Origin: Ensifer sp. BR816
GTDB taxonomy: Bacteria; Pseudomonadota; Alphaproteobacteria; Rhizobiales; Rhizobiaceae
DNA length: 64,000 nucleotides
NCBI RefSeq assembly: GCF_000378985.1
Contig: NZ_KB905370.1
Location: 1,845,830 to 1,909,829 of the forward strand
Direction of reading: 5' to 3'
A program made the translations under genes and the position numbers. Shown piece by piece: positions 36,092 through 44,712 of this stretch. The notes beneath the pieces are model-generated. The model ran no database searches and was not told the origin of the DNA. It saw only the letters and a program-made list of their open reading frames with translations. The first letter of the stretch is position 1. Every line of letters begins with the position of its first letter.

Positions 36092-37026
36092 TAGCGCTCT
36101 CCTTCGCTAGTGCGTGGCAGGACAAGGCGAAAGAGCCTTTTGGCCATGCCTGGCTCCGAGCGGACGCCCATTCTTGGGTCCACCAAATCGCGCAGACCGT
36201 CTCCGACCATGGTGAGTCCGATCACGGTAATCACGATGGCCGTACTCGCGAAAAAAACCATGTAAGGCGCTTTTGTGATCGCAGCTTTGCCATCATAGAG
36301 AATATTTCCCCAACTCGGCGCGGGTGGAGGAACACCCGCGCCGAGGAAGCTCAACGCCGCTTCGATCACGATTGTCTCAGCGAAAATGAAGGTTACCTGA
36401 ACCGCAAGAACCGACAGAACATTGGGAAAGATGTGTCTTGCCATGATGTGAAGATTGCTCGCTCCCATGGCGACGGCAGCTTCGACAAACGTTTCCGTGC
36501 GAAGCGCCAGCGCTCGGGCACGCACGAGTCGGGCGATGCCGGGCACGAACACAATGACGAGCGCAATTAACAGATTACTGAATTTCGGTCCGAATGTCGC
36601 CGTCAGCGCCAGCGCAAGCAACATCGCTGGAATGGCCATTAGGCCATCGCATATCCGCATGAGCACATGGTCCAGAAGACGAGAAAAACTCGCCAGAATG
36701 CCCACCGCGACACCGATAGCAGCGGCAAGGATGGTGACGCTCGCTGCCAAGCGAAGCGAGGTCGAGGCGCCGGCCAAAATACGTGCTGCCAAATCTCGCC
36801 CAAAATTGTCGGTGCCCAAGAGGTGCGTGGCCGACGGAGCCTTTAGCCGGTGCAGAGGATCGACTGCTAGCGGGTCAAGACCGAGCAAGTGCGGGAGCGC
36901 CGCCGCTGCGAATGCCATCCCGGCGATGATGGTAAACCCGAAGATTAGCGGAGGATTGTGCAGCGCCCGAGAAAGGGCGCCGCCTCGTGTGCTCCTGATT
37001 GTGTCGTTGGTTCCAGTCATAGCCAT
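36091..37026 (-). CDS. peptide-type ABC transporter permease (DppC family)
   Basis: 311 aa. Typical second permease: LLGLDPLAVDPLHRLKAPSA, LLGTDNFGRDLAARILAG, coupling segment AMGASNLHIMARHIFPNVLS, and late GAGVPPPAPSWGNILYDGK. Start ATG 37026, three bases after the previous stop. Acts in the inner membrane with the protein at 37030. Confidence 0.92.
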   Translation of the reverse strand: MAMTGTNDTIRSTRGGALSRALHNPPLIFGFTIIAGMAFAAAALPHLLGLDPLAVDPLHRLKAPSATHLLGTDNFGRDLAARILAGASTSLRLAASVTILAAAIGVAVGILASFSRLLDHVLMRICDGLMAIPAMLLALALTATFGPKFSNLLIALVIVFVPGIARLVRARALALRTETFVEAAVAMGASNLHIMARHIFPNVLSVLAVQVTFIFAETIVIEAALSFLGAGVPPPAPSWGNILYDGKAAITKAPYMVFFASTAIVITVIGLTMVGDGLRDLVDPRMGVRSEPGMAKRLFRLVLPRTSEGER

Positions 37027-37029
37027 GAT

Positions 37030-37989
37030 TTACTTCGCTCCTGCATCTGAAAGTCGTACCCTCGGGTCGATCAGGCCGTAGAGCAGGTCCACCAACAGGT
37101 TGAGCCCGAGATAGACGCAGGTCAGAAACAGCACGACGCCTTGCAAAACAGGATAATCCCGCCGCTCAATGGCATTGACGAGCAGGGAGCCGATTCCAGG
37201 AATGTTAAAGATTGATTCCGCCACCACTGCTCCGCTGACCAGCGACGCAAAGCTCAACCCGATCATCGTGATGATCGGCAGCCCGGCGTTGCGAAGGGCG
37301 TGTGCGAAGAGCAACCGGGTCTCGTTAACCCCGCGTGAGCGGGCGGCATCCACGTATTCTGATTTCAGCACGTCAAGCACCGAAGCGCGCACCGTGCGAG
37401 TGATGACCGCTGCATAAATCGTACCGAGCGAAAGCGCGGGCAGGATCAGATACCGCATTCCATTCCAAGGATCGCTAAATGGATTGCGGTAGCCTGCGAC
37501 TGGCAACCAGTGCAGCCAGACCGAAAACGCGATGACCAGAATAAGGCTAAGCACGAAGCTTGGGAACGTTAGTCCAATCAGCGTAAAGCCAGCAACGCCA
37601 CGATCGAAGATAGAGCCTCGCCAGCGTGCAGCTAAGGTACCCAATGGAATGGAGATGACGAGTGCATACAAGATCGTCAGCACCGCCAGTTGCAGGGTCG
37701 GTAGAAAATGCTGGCCAATGGCTTCCGCCACGGACATGTTTAGAAAGTAGGAAGTCCCTAAATCTCCATGAATCGCATTTAAGATCCAACGGAAATACTG
37801 GACCCAGAACGGGTCATTGAGTCCCATGCTGTCGCGCAGATTTTGAACGTCAACTTCCAGCGCTTCCGGCCCAAGCGTGGTCCGTGCCGGATCGCCAGGC
37901 GTAAGGTAAGCCAGCGAGAAGATGATGACGGATACGACAAGCAACACGGGCAGCAGCGCACCCGCTCTGCGCAGAGTGTAGGAAAGCAT
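37030..37989 (-). CDS. peptide-type ABC transporter permease (DppB family)
   Basis: 319 aa. First permease: membrane helix from about 8 to 28, LTPGDPARTTLGPEALEVDV, LGTSYFLNMSVAEAI, coupling segment LLFAHALRNAGLPIITMIGL and the closing LVDLLYGLIDPRVR. It follows the binding-protein gene after 90 bp that contain a strong hairpin. Confidence 0.92.
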   Translation of the reverse strand: MLSYTLRRAGALLPVLLVVSVIIFSLAYLTPGDPARTTLGPEALEVDVQNLRDSMGLNDPFWVQYFRWILNAIHGDLGTSYFLNMSVAEAIGQHFLPTLQLAVLTILYALVISIPLGTLAARWRGSIFDRGVAGFTLIGLTFPSFVLSLILVIAFSVWLHWLPVAGYRNPFSDPWNGMRYLILPALSLGTIYAAVITRTVRASVLDVLKSEYVDAARSRGVNETRLLFAHALRNAGLPIITMIGLSFASLVSGAVVAESIFNIPGIGSLLVNAIERRDYPVLQGVVLFLTCVYLGLNLLVDLLYGLIDPRVRLSDAGAK

Positions 37990-38011
37990 GGCGTTTGCTC
38001 CAATTAAGTTG

Positions 38012-38043
38012 CGGTACCGCCCTTCGGATCAAGGGCGGTACCG
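38012..38043 (-). terminator. 13-bp perfect hairpin between binding-protein and permease genes
   Basis: CGGTACCGCCCTT (38012-38024) and AAGGGCGGTACCG (38031-38043), loop CGGATC, sit in the only large gap of the operon. In importer operons such hairpins after the binding-protein gene protect its mRNA or reduce read-through, giving excess binding protein over membrane subunits. Confidence 0.6.
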
Positions 38044-38079
38044 TTAGAGGTGTAGCATTCGACTGCTCAGGCTGAGCAT

Positions 38080-39633
38080 TCAGTCGGTTAGGCGAACCGT
38101 CCAAGGGATTGGTTCGTATTGAACCTGAAGTCCCTCGACCCGTTTCGACATAGCGAATGGGTAATCAACCTCACCAATTCTGACCGATGGAATGTACTCT
38201 TGGTTCCAAGCATCGAGATCGCCATATAGCTTCTGCGCTTCTTCCGTGGTTTTGGCATTGCGGAACTTGGTAAGAATTTTTTCGAGTCCTGCATCTTGAG
38301 CCCCCCCGGGAAGGTCTTTGTTCAAGAAGATCAGCTGGGTAGGATCAGCCTTCGGAACCGCGGCCATTATGATCAAATCCCAGGCATTTTTGTCCGCACG
38401 GACTTTTACGAACGTCGACCAGTCGTAGCTTTCCACTTTAACATTCAGTCCCAGCCCCTGCAGTTGTTGCTGGATTACGATAGCGGAGTTGTACATTTCG
38501 GCGAAGTCACGCGAGGTGATAAGGGTCAACTCACTGCCATCATAGCCCGCTTCTTTGAGCAGTTCCTTTGCCTTGCCGGCGTCGGCAGGATTGAATTCCG
38601 TCTCGCCCACGTTTGGAGCCCACTGCTTTTGGGCCAGCAGCATCAAATGGTTATTTAGTCGGAAGAATTTCGGATCTACTGCTGCAGCCGCAAGAATTGA
38701 CTGGCGCTCAACTCCAACGCTGACTGCGCGTCGAGCACGAATATCGTGGAAGATTCCTGGTTTTCCGTAGTTGAAACCCACGTTGAGCAGAACGCCAGGG
38801 AACGATCCGAGCTTCAGACTTTCATTAGCCTGAATTTCGGAGATGTTGTCGAAAGCGACCGGGTTGACGAGATCGTACTCACCTGTAGACAGACCCAGTG
38901 TACGAGTAGATTCATCCGGTACGAATTCGACACGCAGTTTGTCAAATGCGGGTGTTCGGTTGCCCGCAGTGCCACTCTGTTTCCCACCAAAGCTAGTATA
39001 CTTGTCGTATCGTTCCAACTCCATCATGCGATCGGCCTGCCAATCGACTAGACGAAACGGCCCCGTGCCGACGATTTCAGTGACGGGCTTGTCCCCAGCA
39101 GCGGCAACGATTTCAGCCGGCATAATCACTGCGCTTTGAGCGAATAGTGGTGCTAATGTTTGCAGCGCATTGAACCTTGGAACCGGCAGCTGGAGCGCAA
39201 CCGTGTTTTCTCCCTCAGCGGTCCAGGTCGCGCCTTGGAAAATATTCTTGCCAGGCTGTGAATAGGCTTCCCACCGCTCAAGCGAGGCTATGACGTCCTG
39301 AGGTGTCAGCGCCCGACCATTGTGGAACTTGACGCCGGGACGCAACGTGAAGCGATATGTTCGTCCATCTTCGCTGACGTTCCAACTCTCGGCCAACCCT
39401 GGTTGGATTTGCATGTTCGCATCGAGTGTCAGCAGGGTTTCGAAGATGTTTCGAGCGAGTATATTGGTCGTTGTGGCGGTCGAGACATGCGGGTCGAGAC
39501 TTGGCGGCTGAGAACCGTTCGCGACGACTAAGGCGTCGCTTTCCGCTGAGGCTGTAGGACCTGCGAACGCGAGTGAGATGACGGATAGTATCGTTGCAGC
39601 CAATGGCCCGCGTACGTGCTTTATATGGATCAT
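38080..39633 (-). CDS. ABC transporter substrate-binding protein (SBP_bac_5 family)
   Basis: 517 aa. Signal peptide of about 29 residues (cleavage about TASAES). Family segments: PPSLDPHVSTATTTNILARN, YRFTLRPGVKFHNGRALTP, GTGPFRLVDWQADRM and FNPADAGKAKELLKEAGYDG. Periplasmic ligand capture for the importer encoded downstream. ATG 39633 has AGAGGAACG upstream. The ligand is unknown; neighbours point to acylated or peptide-like amino acids. Confidence 0.9.
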   Translation of the reverse strand: MIHIKHVRGPLAATILSVISLAFAGPTASAESDALVVANGSQPPSLDPHVSTATTTNILARNIFETLLTLDANMQIQPGLAESWNVSEDGRTYRFTLRPGVKFHNGRALTPQDVIASLERWEAYSQPGKNIFQGATWTAEGENTVALQLPVPRFNALQTLAPLFAQSAVIMPAEIVAAAGDKPVTEIVGTGPFRLVDWQADRMMELERYDKYTSFGGKQSGTAGNRTPAFDKLRVEFVPDESTRTLGLSTGEYDLVNPVAFDNISEIQANESLKLGSFPGVLLNVGFNYGKPGIFHDIRARRAVSVGVERQSILAAAAVDPKFFRLNNHLMLLAQKQWAPNVGETEFNPADAGKAKELLKEAGYDGSELTLITSRDFAEMYNSAIVIQQQLQGLGLNVKVESYDWSTFVKVRADKNAWDLIIMAAVPKADPTQLIFLNKDLPGGAQDAGLEKILTKFRNAKTTEEAQKLYGDLDAWNQEYIPSVRIGEVDYPFAMSKRVEGLQVQYEPIPWTVRLTD

Positions 39634-39678
39634 GATGGTCGTTCCTCTCTGTCTTGGTCTTCGGGTGTCAGCGACGGA

Positions 39679-41076
39679 CTAGAATGAAGGCTCCGTCGCT
39701 GTTTTCGGTTCACTTGCATTGCGGTGGCCGGCGTTGCCGGGAGCATCGCGGTGGGCCATATCCGGAAGAAGGCCTCTCTCGTGTGTGACCAACCGGCTGA
39801 TGTCTCCGCTGATGTCCAACTTGGTGCCAAACGGCTGGGAGAGAGCCGAGAATCGTTTAAGAATGGCAGATGCCGCATCACCCGAAGCAAGCCGTGGTCT
39901 TCCTCGGCGATGACGAGCTTCGCCGAGCCCCAGCGACACCGGGTGTACTGTCAGAGAGACGAGGTCGTGACCTTCGAACTCGCAGATCGGCAATACGGTC
40001 TCCCAATATCTTGCATATGCGGGAAAGCCGATGCGATCGTTATCCGATCTCTTTTGGTAGAGAGCACCTGGCGTAAGACTCTCGTCCACGCGGAAATAAT
40101 CGTACGAATCCGCTGGCAGGCGCTGTACCAACTCATTCTGGCCGATGAAATTGCCAAGGCTATAGAAGATCGGTTTCTTCTTATAGATTTCGAGGCCTCG
40201 CAAAATGTGAGGACCATGGCCCACGATAACATCAGCGCCAGCGTCGATGGTAGCGTGCGCAAACTCCGTTATAAATTCTGCGGGATCCTCTTCCCGTTCT
40301 CCCAGTTCGTGGGCGTGGATGCTCACCAACACGATGTCAGACATTCGTCGAGCTTCTTCGACCCAGCGTAGGATTTCATCGAGATCTTTCTTGTTTGGCG
40401 ACTGTCGGTGCTTAGGTTTAGCACTCGCCCGAAAATTCATGCCGTTGAAGGGAAAGATATCGCCGCCAGCTTCGAAACCGAAGCCGAGGTCAATATCGAG
40501 GCGCCGCAACTGCTCGATGCCCAAGTCCGAGGATATCTTTTTTATCTGCTCGAGCTGTTCAGGCAGAACTTCGTAGACGCTTTCGACGCGAAGCGGGTTC
40601 AGACCTGGTCTACCCTGCATTGCACGCGTACACCTGCTTGCCTGTTGGCCTCTAGCAAAGGTCGATGCACAAGCAATCATGCTCACTGTTGCAGATGACG
40701 TCGTGAAATATGAGACTTGCCTCGCTTCCTCGAGGTCGCGGCCGCAACCCGCGTGACACAGTCGTCGGCTGTCAAGCTGATCCAAGACATATTCCAGGCC
40801 TGATATGCTGTAGTCCAAACTATGATTTGTGGCCGTGGCGAACATATCGAAGCCCGCTTCGACAAGTTCATCGAGGATCCAGGACGGTGCGCCAAAATGC
40901 GATCCGCCACTGTCAAGCGCGGGATCTCCTCGATAGTCGTTGGGTAGTACTTCAAGGTTTGTGAAGGCGACGTCAGCTTCGCGAATAATATCAAATAAGG
41001 GCTTCACTTCTCCGTCTGATTTGCTGAGAAGTCGCCTTTGAACGATGCTGTCGCCGGTCAGAGCTATGATTGTCAT
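39679..41076 (-). CDS. CapA-family (PGA_cap) metallophosphoesterase-like protein
   Basis: 465 aa. The CapA/PgsA fold is clear: IALTGDSIVQRRLL with the first Asp, ADVAFTNLEVLPNDYRG, FATATNHSLDY, and the late VSIHAHELGEREED, VIVGHGPHILRGLEIYKKK and IFYSLGNFIGQ. The family includes poly-gamma-glutamate synthesis proteins, but many members lie in catabolic or transport operons with unknown function. No signal peptide or membrane anchor is seen, unlike capsule-type CapA, so a cytoplasmic hydrolase role is more likely. It is the second gene of the operon. Confidence 0.82.
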   Translation of the reverse strand: MTIIALTGDSIVQRRLLSKSDGEVKPLFDIIREADVAFTNLEVLPNDYRGDPALDSGGSHFGAPSWILDELVEAGFDMFATATNHSLDYSISGLEYVLDQLDSRRLCHAGCGRDLEEARQVSYFTTSSATVSMIACASTFARGQQASRCTRAMQGRPGLNPLRVESVYEVLPEQLEQIKKISSDLGIEQLRRLDIDLGFGFEAGGDIFPFNGMNFRASAKPKHRQSPNKKDLDEILRWVEEARRMSDIVLVSIHAHELGEREEDPAEFITEFAHATIDAGADVIVGHGPHILRGLEIYKKKPIFYSLGNFIGQNELVQRLPADSYDYFRVDESLTPGALYQKRSDNDRIGFPAYARYWETVLPICEFEGHDLVSLTVHPVSLGLGEARHRRGRPRLASGDAASAILKRFSALSQPFGTKLDISGDISRLVTHERGLLPDMAHRDAPGNAGHRNASEPKTATEPSF

Positions 41077-41117
41077 GTGTAGTTATCTCTGCTTGTCGAT
41101 CGATCTCGAATGGAACA

Positions 41118-42245
41118 TCAAGGGAATGGGTCTCCAGCTTCCTTTGGAAGCGGGGATGTTCCTGCGATAGAAGCAATGGAGGACCCGGGTACCGCGATTC
41201 TACTCGCTACATGCCCGAACACGATCCCGCTGCAGCGCGCTGCTACTATCGTCCGCTCGCCCGTCGAGGGATCAAGAATCTGGGCGACTTCTTCGCCGGC
41301 CTCGATAAAATCACCAGGACCCTTCGAGAAAAGAATAATCCCCGGCGCATCAGCTTGAATGTAGTCAACACAATCCAGCGTTATGTGGCGAGAATTGTTT
41401 TCCAGATGTTCTGCGCTACTAGGATCAAGAACGCCGGTAGCTTCCATAAAGCTAATCAGGCCTCGTGCATCTGCGATCGCAAGCTCGTCGCGCACATCTC
41501 TTGTTCCGCGATACTCGAGAGTCGCAGCAAGGCATCCGGTCATCGAAACATTGGGAAGAACTTCTTGCGCAGCACGCCACGGACGAAAGCAACTATCCTT
41601 AAAAGTCCCAGGGCCGTAAGAGCCGCCGATCGTGACAACACTGCCGATGTGCCGGGAAAACAGTTTCGCGGCGGGATGCGCCGGATCGGAGACATATGCA
41701 TAGACAACTGCCTCGTCGTCACAGTGAATGTCCAGAACGTAATCCGCGTCGATGGCATGACCGAGGAGGGTCTGTTTCATGCTGTCGAGCTCGGTTTTGG
41801 GAACAAGCGCGGCAACTGCCCTCCGCAGTGCCAGCTTGACGATGGCCTCATCCACGACCTCGCCCTTGGTCGTGAGCGTAGAAATGTTTTCGACGATAGG
41901 GGCGCTAACGTCGGGGAAATTTCGATTGAAGTTGCCGCCAACGCCCAAATCAGACCGGCCGGCGTGGTATCCTTGTATCCTTTGGGACAACCCAATGGGA
42001 TTCGCACAGGGGACTATGACAATCTCTCCCCGCGGTTCGCCGTCCCTTTCCTGCAGCATTTTTATGACATGATGGAGGATCACCATTCCAGGCGGTTCAT
42101 CGGCATGGAGGCCGGCCTGCAGATAAATCTTTGGCCCAGGACGCCCAGCACCAAAACGATACAGGACCAACTGGCGCTGTGTGCCGATCGAGGAGATCGA
42201 AAGCGGGACCTTTTCTATATCGGATCGCATTCCGGGGCCTTTCAT
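41118..42245 (-). CDS. AstE/AspA-family zinc deacylase (DoeB/EutE-like superfamily)
   Basis: 375 aa. Zinc-carboxypeptidase-like deacylase of the succinylglutamate desuccinylase/aspartoacylase family: AGLHADEPPGMVIL (zinc His and Glu), FNRNFPD, YVLDIHCDDEAVVYAY (zinc His), and a C-terminal beta domain near GPGDFIEAGEEVAQILD. Members remove acyl groups from amino acids; DoeB/EutE removes acetyl from N-acetyl-diaminobutyrate in ectoine breakdown. It heads the CapA/ABC operon and has the promoter element of the ectoine operon some 300 bp upstream, so it may be the DoeB of this strain or act on another N-acyl amino acid. ATG 42245 or 42230. Confidence 0.8.
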   Translation of the reverse strand: MKGPGMRSDIEKVPLSISSIGTQRQLVLYRFGAGRPGPKIYLQAGLHADEPPGMVILHHVIKMLQERDGEPRGEIVIVPCANPIGLSQRIQGYHAGRSDLGVGGNFNRNFPDVSAPIVENISTLTTKGEVVDEAIVKLALRRAVAALVPKTELDSMKQTLLGHAIDADYVLDIHCDDEAVVYAYVSDPAHPAAKLFSRHIGSVVTIGGSYGPGTFKDSCFRPWRAAQEVLPNVSMTGCLAATLEYRGTRDVRDELAIADARGLISFMEATGVLDPSSAEHLENNSRHITLDCVDYIQADAPGIILFSKGPGDFIEAGEEVAQILDPSTGERTIVAARCSGIVFGHVASRIAVPGSSIASIAGTSPLPKEAGDPFP

Positions 42246-42987
42246 GTTTTTCTCATCATCCGCCGAGCCGAGCAGGGATGCCTTGTGCTATAGCGAGCCG
42301 TGATCCCGCACTGCCGGAGCATGGACGAACTGCAAATCGGATTGAAATCGCACGCTTCAATTGGAGACCGGGTCGGCTCCGAAACACCAACGCCTTGGCA
42401 CCGCGGGCAGGTAGCCGAAACAGCTAGCTCACCGAGTGCGACCGCGTGCGACGATCTGTGGAGTTGCTCCCGATTTTCATCAATTACCTCCAGTTCCCCC
42501 GGCGCGATAGCCTCACGCTTTCTTTATGGATTGGCTGGCGGCAAGCATGACAATTTTAGGTCACGTGGTCAATTGATAATATTGTGCAATAACAATAAAC
42601 ATTGGCGTGGTGGCGTGAGCAATGGAGCCCCATCCGCAAGATTCGGTCAAAAGGCGGGGATTTCTATTCCGATAAGGTCTTACCGACCGAAAAATCTCTA
42701 AGTTGGCAGACTGCCGAAGATGCGGCCTTGTGGGGAAGGAAAACGCCCGCAAGCGTCCCCACTTCAAGGCGCAGTTGATGCTCAGCTTCCCGGTCGTCGG
42801 AGAAGTCCGAGATGTGCGCGGCTAAGGATTTAGGGGGCCAGAAGCAGTAGATCCAAAAAACGAGGTCGGTTTCCGAAGTGGAAGTGAGAGCCGTGATCTA
42901 CTGACTCGTGCGGGAAGCACCAAAAACCGAATTTCGACCGGAGATTCTCGTGTCCGTGGTTAGTCAACGGAGGGAATCGAAGATGGT
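42246..42987. other. gap between the deacylase operon and the regulator gene
   Basis: About 740 bp without a credible gene. It holds promoter element B (42544-42596) for the deacylase operon, leaving an unusually long leader of about 300 nt between element and start codon. The rest (42600-42987) shows nothing recognisable. Confidence 0.6.
42544..42596 (-). promoter_or_regulatory. shared 53-bp promoter element, copy B (upstream of the deacylase/CapA/ABC operon)
   Basis: Read on the minus strand it starts ATTGTTATT, has CAATTGACC in the middle and ends AAATTGTCATG, at the same spacing as copies A and C (41 of 53 identical to each by hand count). Orientation toward the minus-strand operon is the same as for the other two copies relative to their genes. 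Confidence 0.75.
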
Positions 42988-44373
42988 TTACATGTCGAAG
43001 AGGATCGGTTCCGGTTCGCTGTGCAACAAGTTGTGAATCACGGCCAATCCTCGCTGCAGCTCTTCTTCCGTTGTCGATCCAACCGAAACTCGCACCGCCG
43101 GCTGCCAATCAGATATGGCGAAGGCCGAACCTCGCGCAACGGCCACTCCCTGCTTGCGGGCATGCGATACAAATTCGTCTTCGGCAAATTTTTCGCTAAG
43201 TGGAAGCCAAATATGCATGGCTTCTGGATGAGAGCAGTACGGAAACCCCTTGAGAACTTTCGCCACAAGCTTGTGCCGTTTAGTGAGAGCCGCGCGCTGC
43301 CATTCCAGTAATTCAAGGCCCGTGCCATCTTCAACCCATCGGGCCGCAATTTCCGCGATCAAAGGTGTCGCGGTCCAGTTCGTTACGAGCTGACGGTTTT
43401 CTACGGCAGGGAGAAGGCGCTCTGGCGCAACTAGATAACCGGTGCGCAAGCCGGGCATCACCGGCTTGGTAAAGCTCGTGATGTACAAGGTACGCTCCGG
43501 TGCAAGTGCTTGAAAAGGAGGTGGCTTTTTGCTTACGAGCGGCCCTAAGGCATCATCCTCGATAATGTTTAGGTCGTATTTCCGAGCGATTTCTACGATC
43601 GCGACGCGTCGGCTCTCGTTCATAACGAAGGCGGTAGGATTCAAGGCATTGGGAATCATGAACAGGGCGCGGATTTTGTTCTGCTGACACGCACTCTCCA
43701 ACGCCTCAGGGATTATCCCGTTGTCGTCTATCGGCACGCCGTGGACCTTCAAGCCCAAGTAGGACGCCAGTGGCAGCATAACGTGAAGTCCTGTTGCCTC
43801 CGTAGCGATCGCCGCGCCCGGCTGACATGCAGTGATGAACGCCACCGTCAGGGCGGGTGTGCCACCGTTTGTGAGATGGATGGTCTTTTCGTTTGTCTCG
43901 AGGCCGCACAGCCTCAGCCACTCTACGGCGATGGAGCGGTGGCGAGCGAACATTGCGCTTGGCCGAGTTCCGAGGACGGTACTAGGCGGCATATCGACGG
44001 CCAGGGTGGCAAGCGTAGACTTCATGCGTTCGAGGTGTATTGTATCGCAGATCGGCTTCAATATGGACAGATCGATGAGGCCGGTCTGCCGCTCCGGAAC
44101 GTAGGGCGACACTGCATCAGAGCTCGCGTTCACATTGCGGATAAAAGTTCCGCGCCCCGTTTCCCCAGCTATGAGACCGCGGCGTGCAAGTTCCTCGTAG
44201 GCTCGGGAAACGGTCGGCAGGGAGACCCCAAGTTGATCCGCGAGCCGTCGTTGGGGTGGCAGTTGCTCACCTGGTTTTAGTTCACCTTTCGTCACCGCTT
44301 GAGCGATTTGATCGGCAATGGACAGGAAATATGGTTGAGCCAGACTGTCCTTAGATGGGGTCCAAATTGTCAT
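42988..44373 (-). CDS. enuR: MocR/GabR-type PLP-dependent regulator, EnuR-like
   Basis: 461 aa. N-terminal GntR winged helix (GELKPGEQLPPQRRLADQLG, then SLPTVSRAYEELARRGLIAG) fused to an aminotransferase-fold domain with the PLP Lys in ITSFTKPVMPGLRTGYL. EnuR proteins of this type control ectoine operons and respond to the intermediates N-acetyl-diaminobutyrate and diaminobutyrate bound to PLP. Here the gene is divergent from ehuB. ATG 44373 has GAGGAAAAA upstream. Interestingly the start codon region contains AAATTGTCATGC, the same half site as in the shared promoter element, which might be autoregulatory or coincidental. Confidence 0.85.
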   Translation of the reverse strand: MTIWTPSKDSLAQPYFLSIADQIAQAVTKGELKPGEQLPPQRRLADQLGVSLPTVSRAYEELARRGLIAGETGRGTFIRNVNASSDAVSPYVPERQTGLIDLSILKPICDTIHLERMKSTLATLAVDMPPSTVLGTRPSAMFARHRSIAVEWLRLCGLETNEKTIHLTNGGTPALTVAFITACQPGAAIATEATGLHVMLPLASYLGLKVHGVPIDDNGIIPEALESACQQNKIRALFMIPNALNPTAFVMNESRRVAIVEIARKYDLNIIEDDALGPLVSKKPPPFQALAPERTLYITSFTKPVMPGLRTGYLVAPERLLPAVENRQLVTNWTATPLIAEIAARWVEDGTGLELLEWQRAALTKRHKLVAKVLKGFPYCSHPEAMHIWLPLSEKFAEDEFVSHARKQGVAVARGSAFAISDWQPAVRVSVGSTTEEELQRGLAVIHNLLHSEPEPILFDM

Positions 44374-44473
44374 GCTTTTTCCTCAGCGTGTCTGCGCGAA
44401 TAAACCGTCTTGCACCCACAACATGCGCTTGAAATTTGCATACACCATGCGGGTTGCCATACGAACCGATTTT

Positions 44474-44526
44474 ATTGTCATTGTGCAATTATAGCAATTG
44501 ACCATGGGATGCAAAATTGTCATGTT
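44474..44526 (+). promoter_or_regulatory. shared 53-bp promoter element, copy C (upstream of the ectoine operon)
   Basis: Begins ATTGTCATT, has CAATTGACC in the middle and ends AAATTGTCATG. Direct repeats ATTGTCAT lie 42 bp apart, four helical turns, and ATTG-N8-CAAT forms a dyad at the left. It lies in the divergent gap between enuR and ehuB, 187 bp before the ehuB start chosen here. Confidence 0.75.
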
Positions 44527-44712
44527 GATGGTCGGCGGTCAAGTTTGGGAGCGAAGCCGCCCATATCAGCATTTCTCGCGAAGCTGAAGAGGCATACTTG
44601 CTGCTTCGAGGCATTGCGAAGCGCGACGATGAGGGGCATTCGCAATGTCAGTGTCCGGGCGCCGCGTTTGAATCCAAATGGTAGCAGACGAATAACCGCA
44701 AAGGGAACGGCA

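Noticed and set aside
41071-41080. Further copy of the ATTGTCAT half site at the CapA start codon
   Set aside because: It is the reverse complement of ATGACAAT, the natural start of a protein beginning Met-Thr-Ile, with no surrounding match to the 53-bp element.
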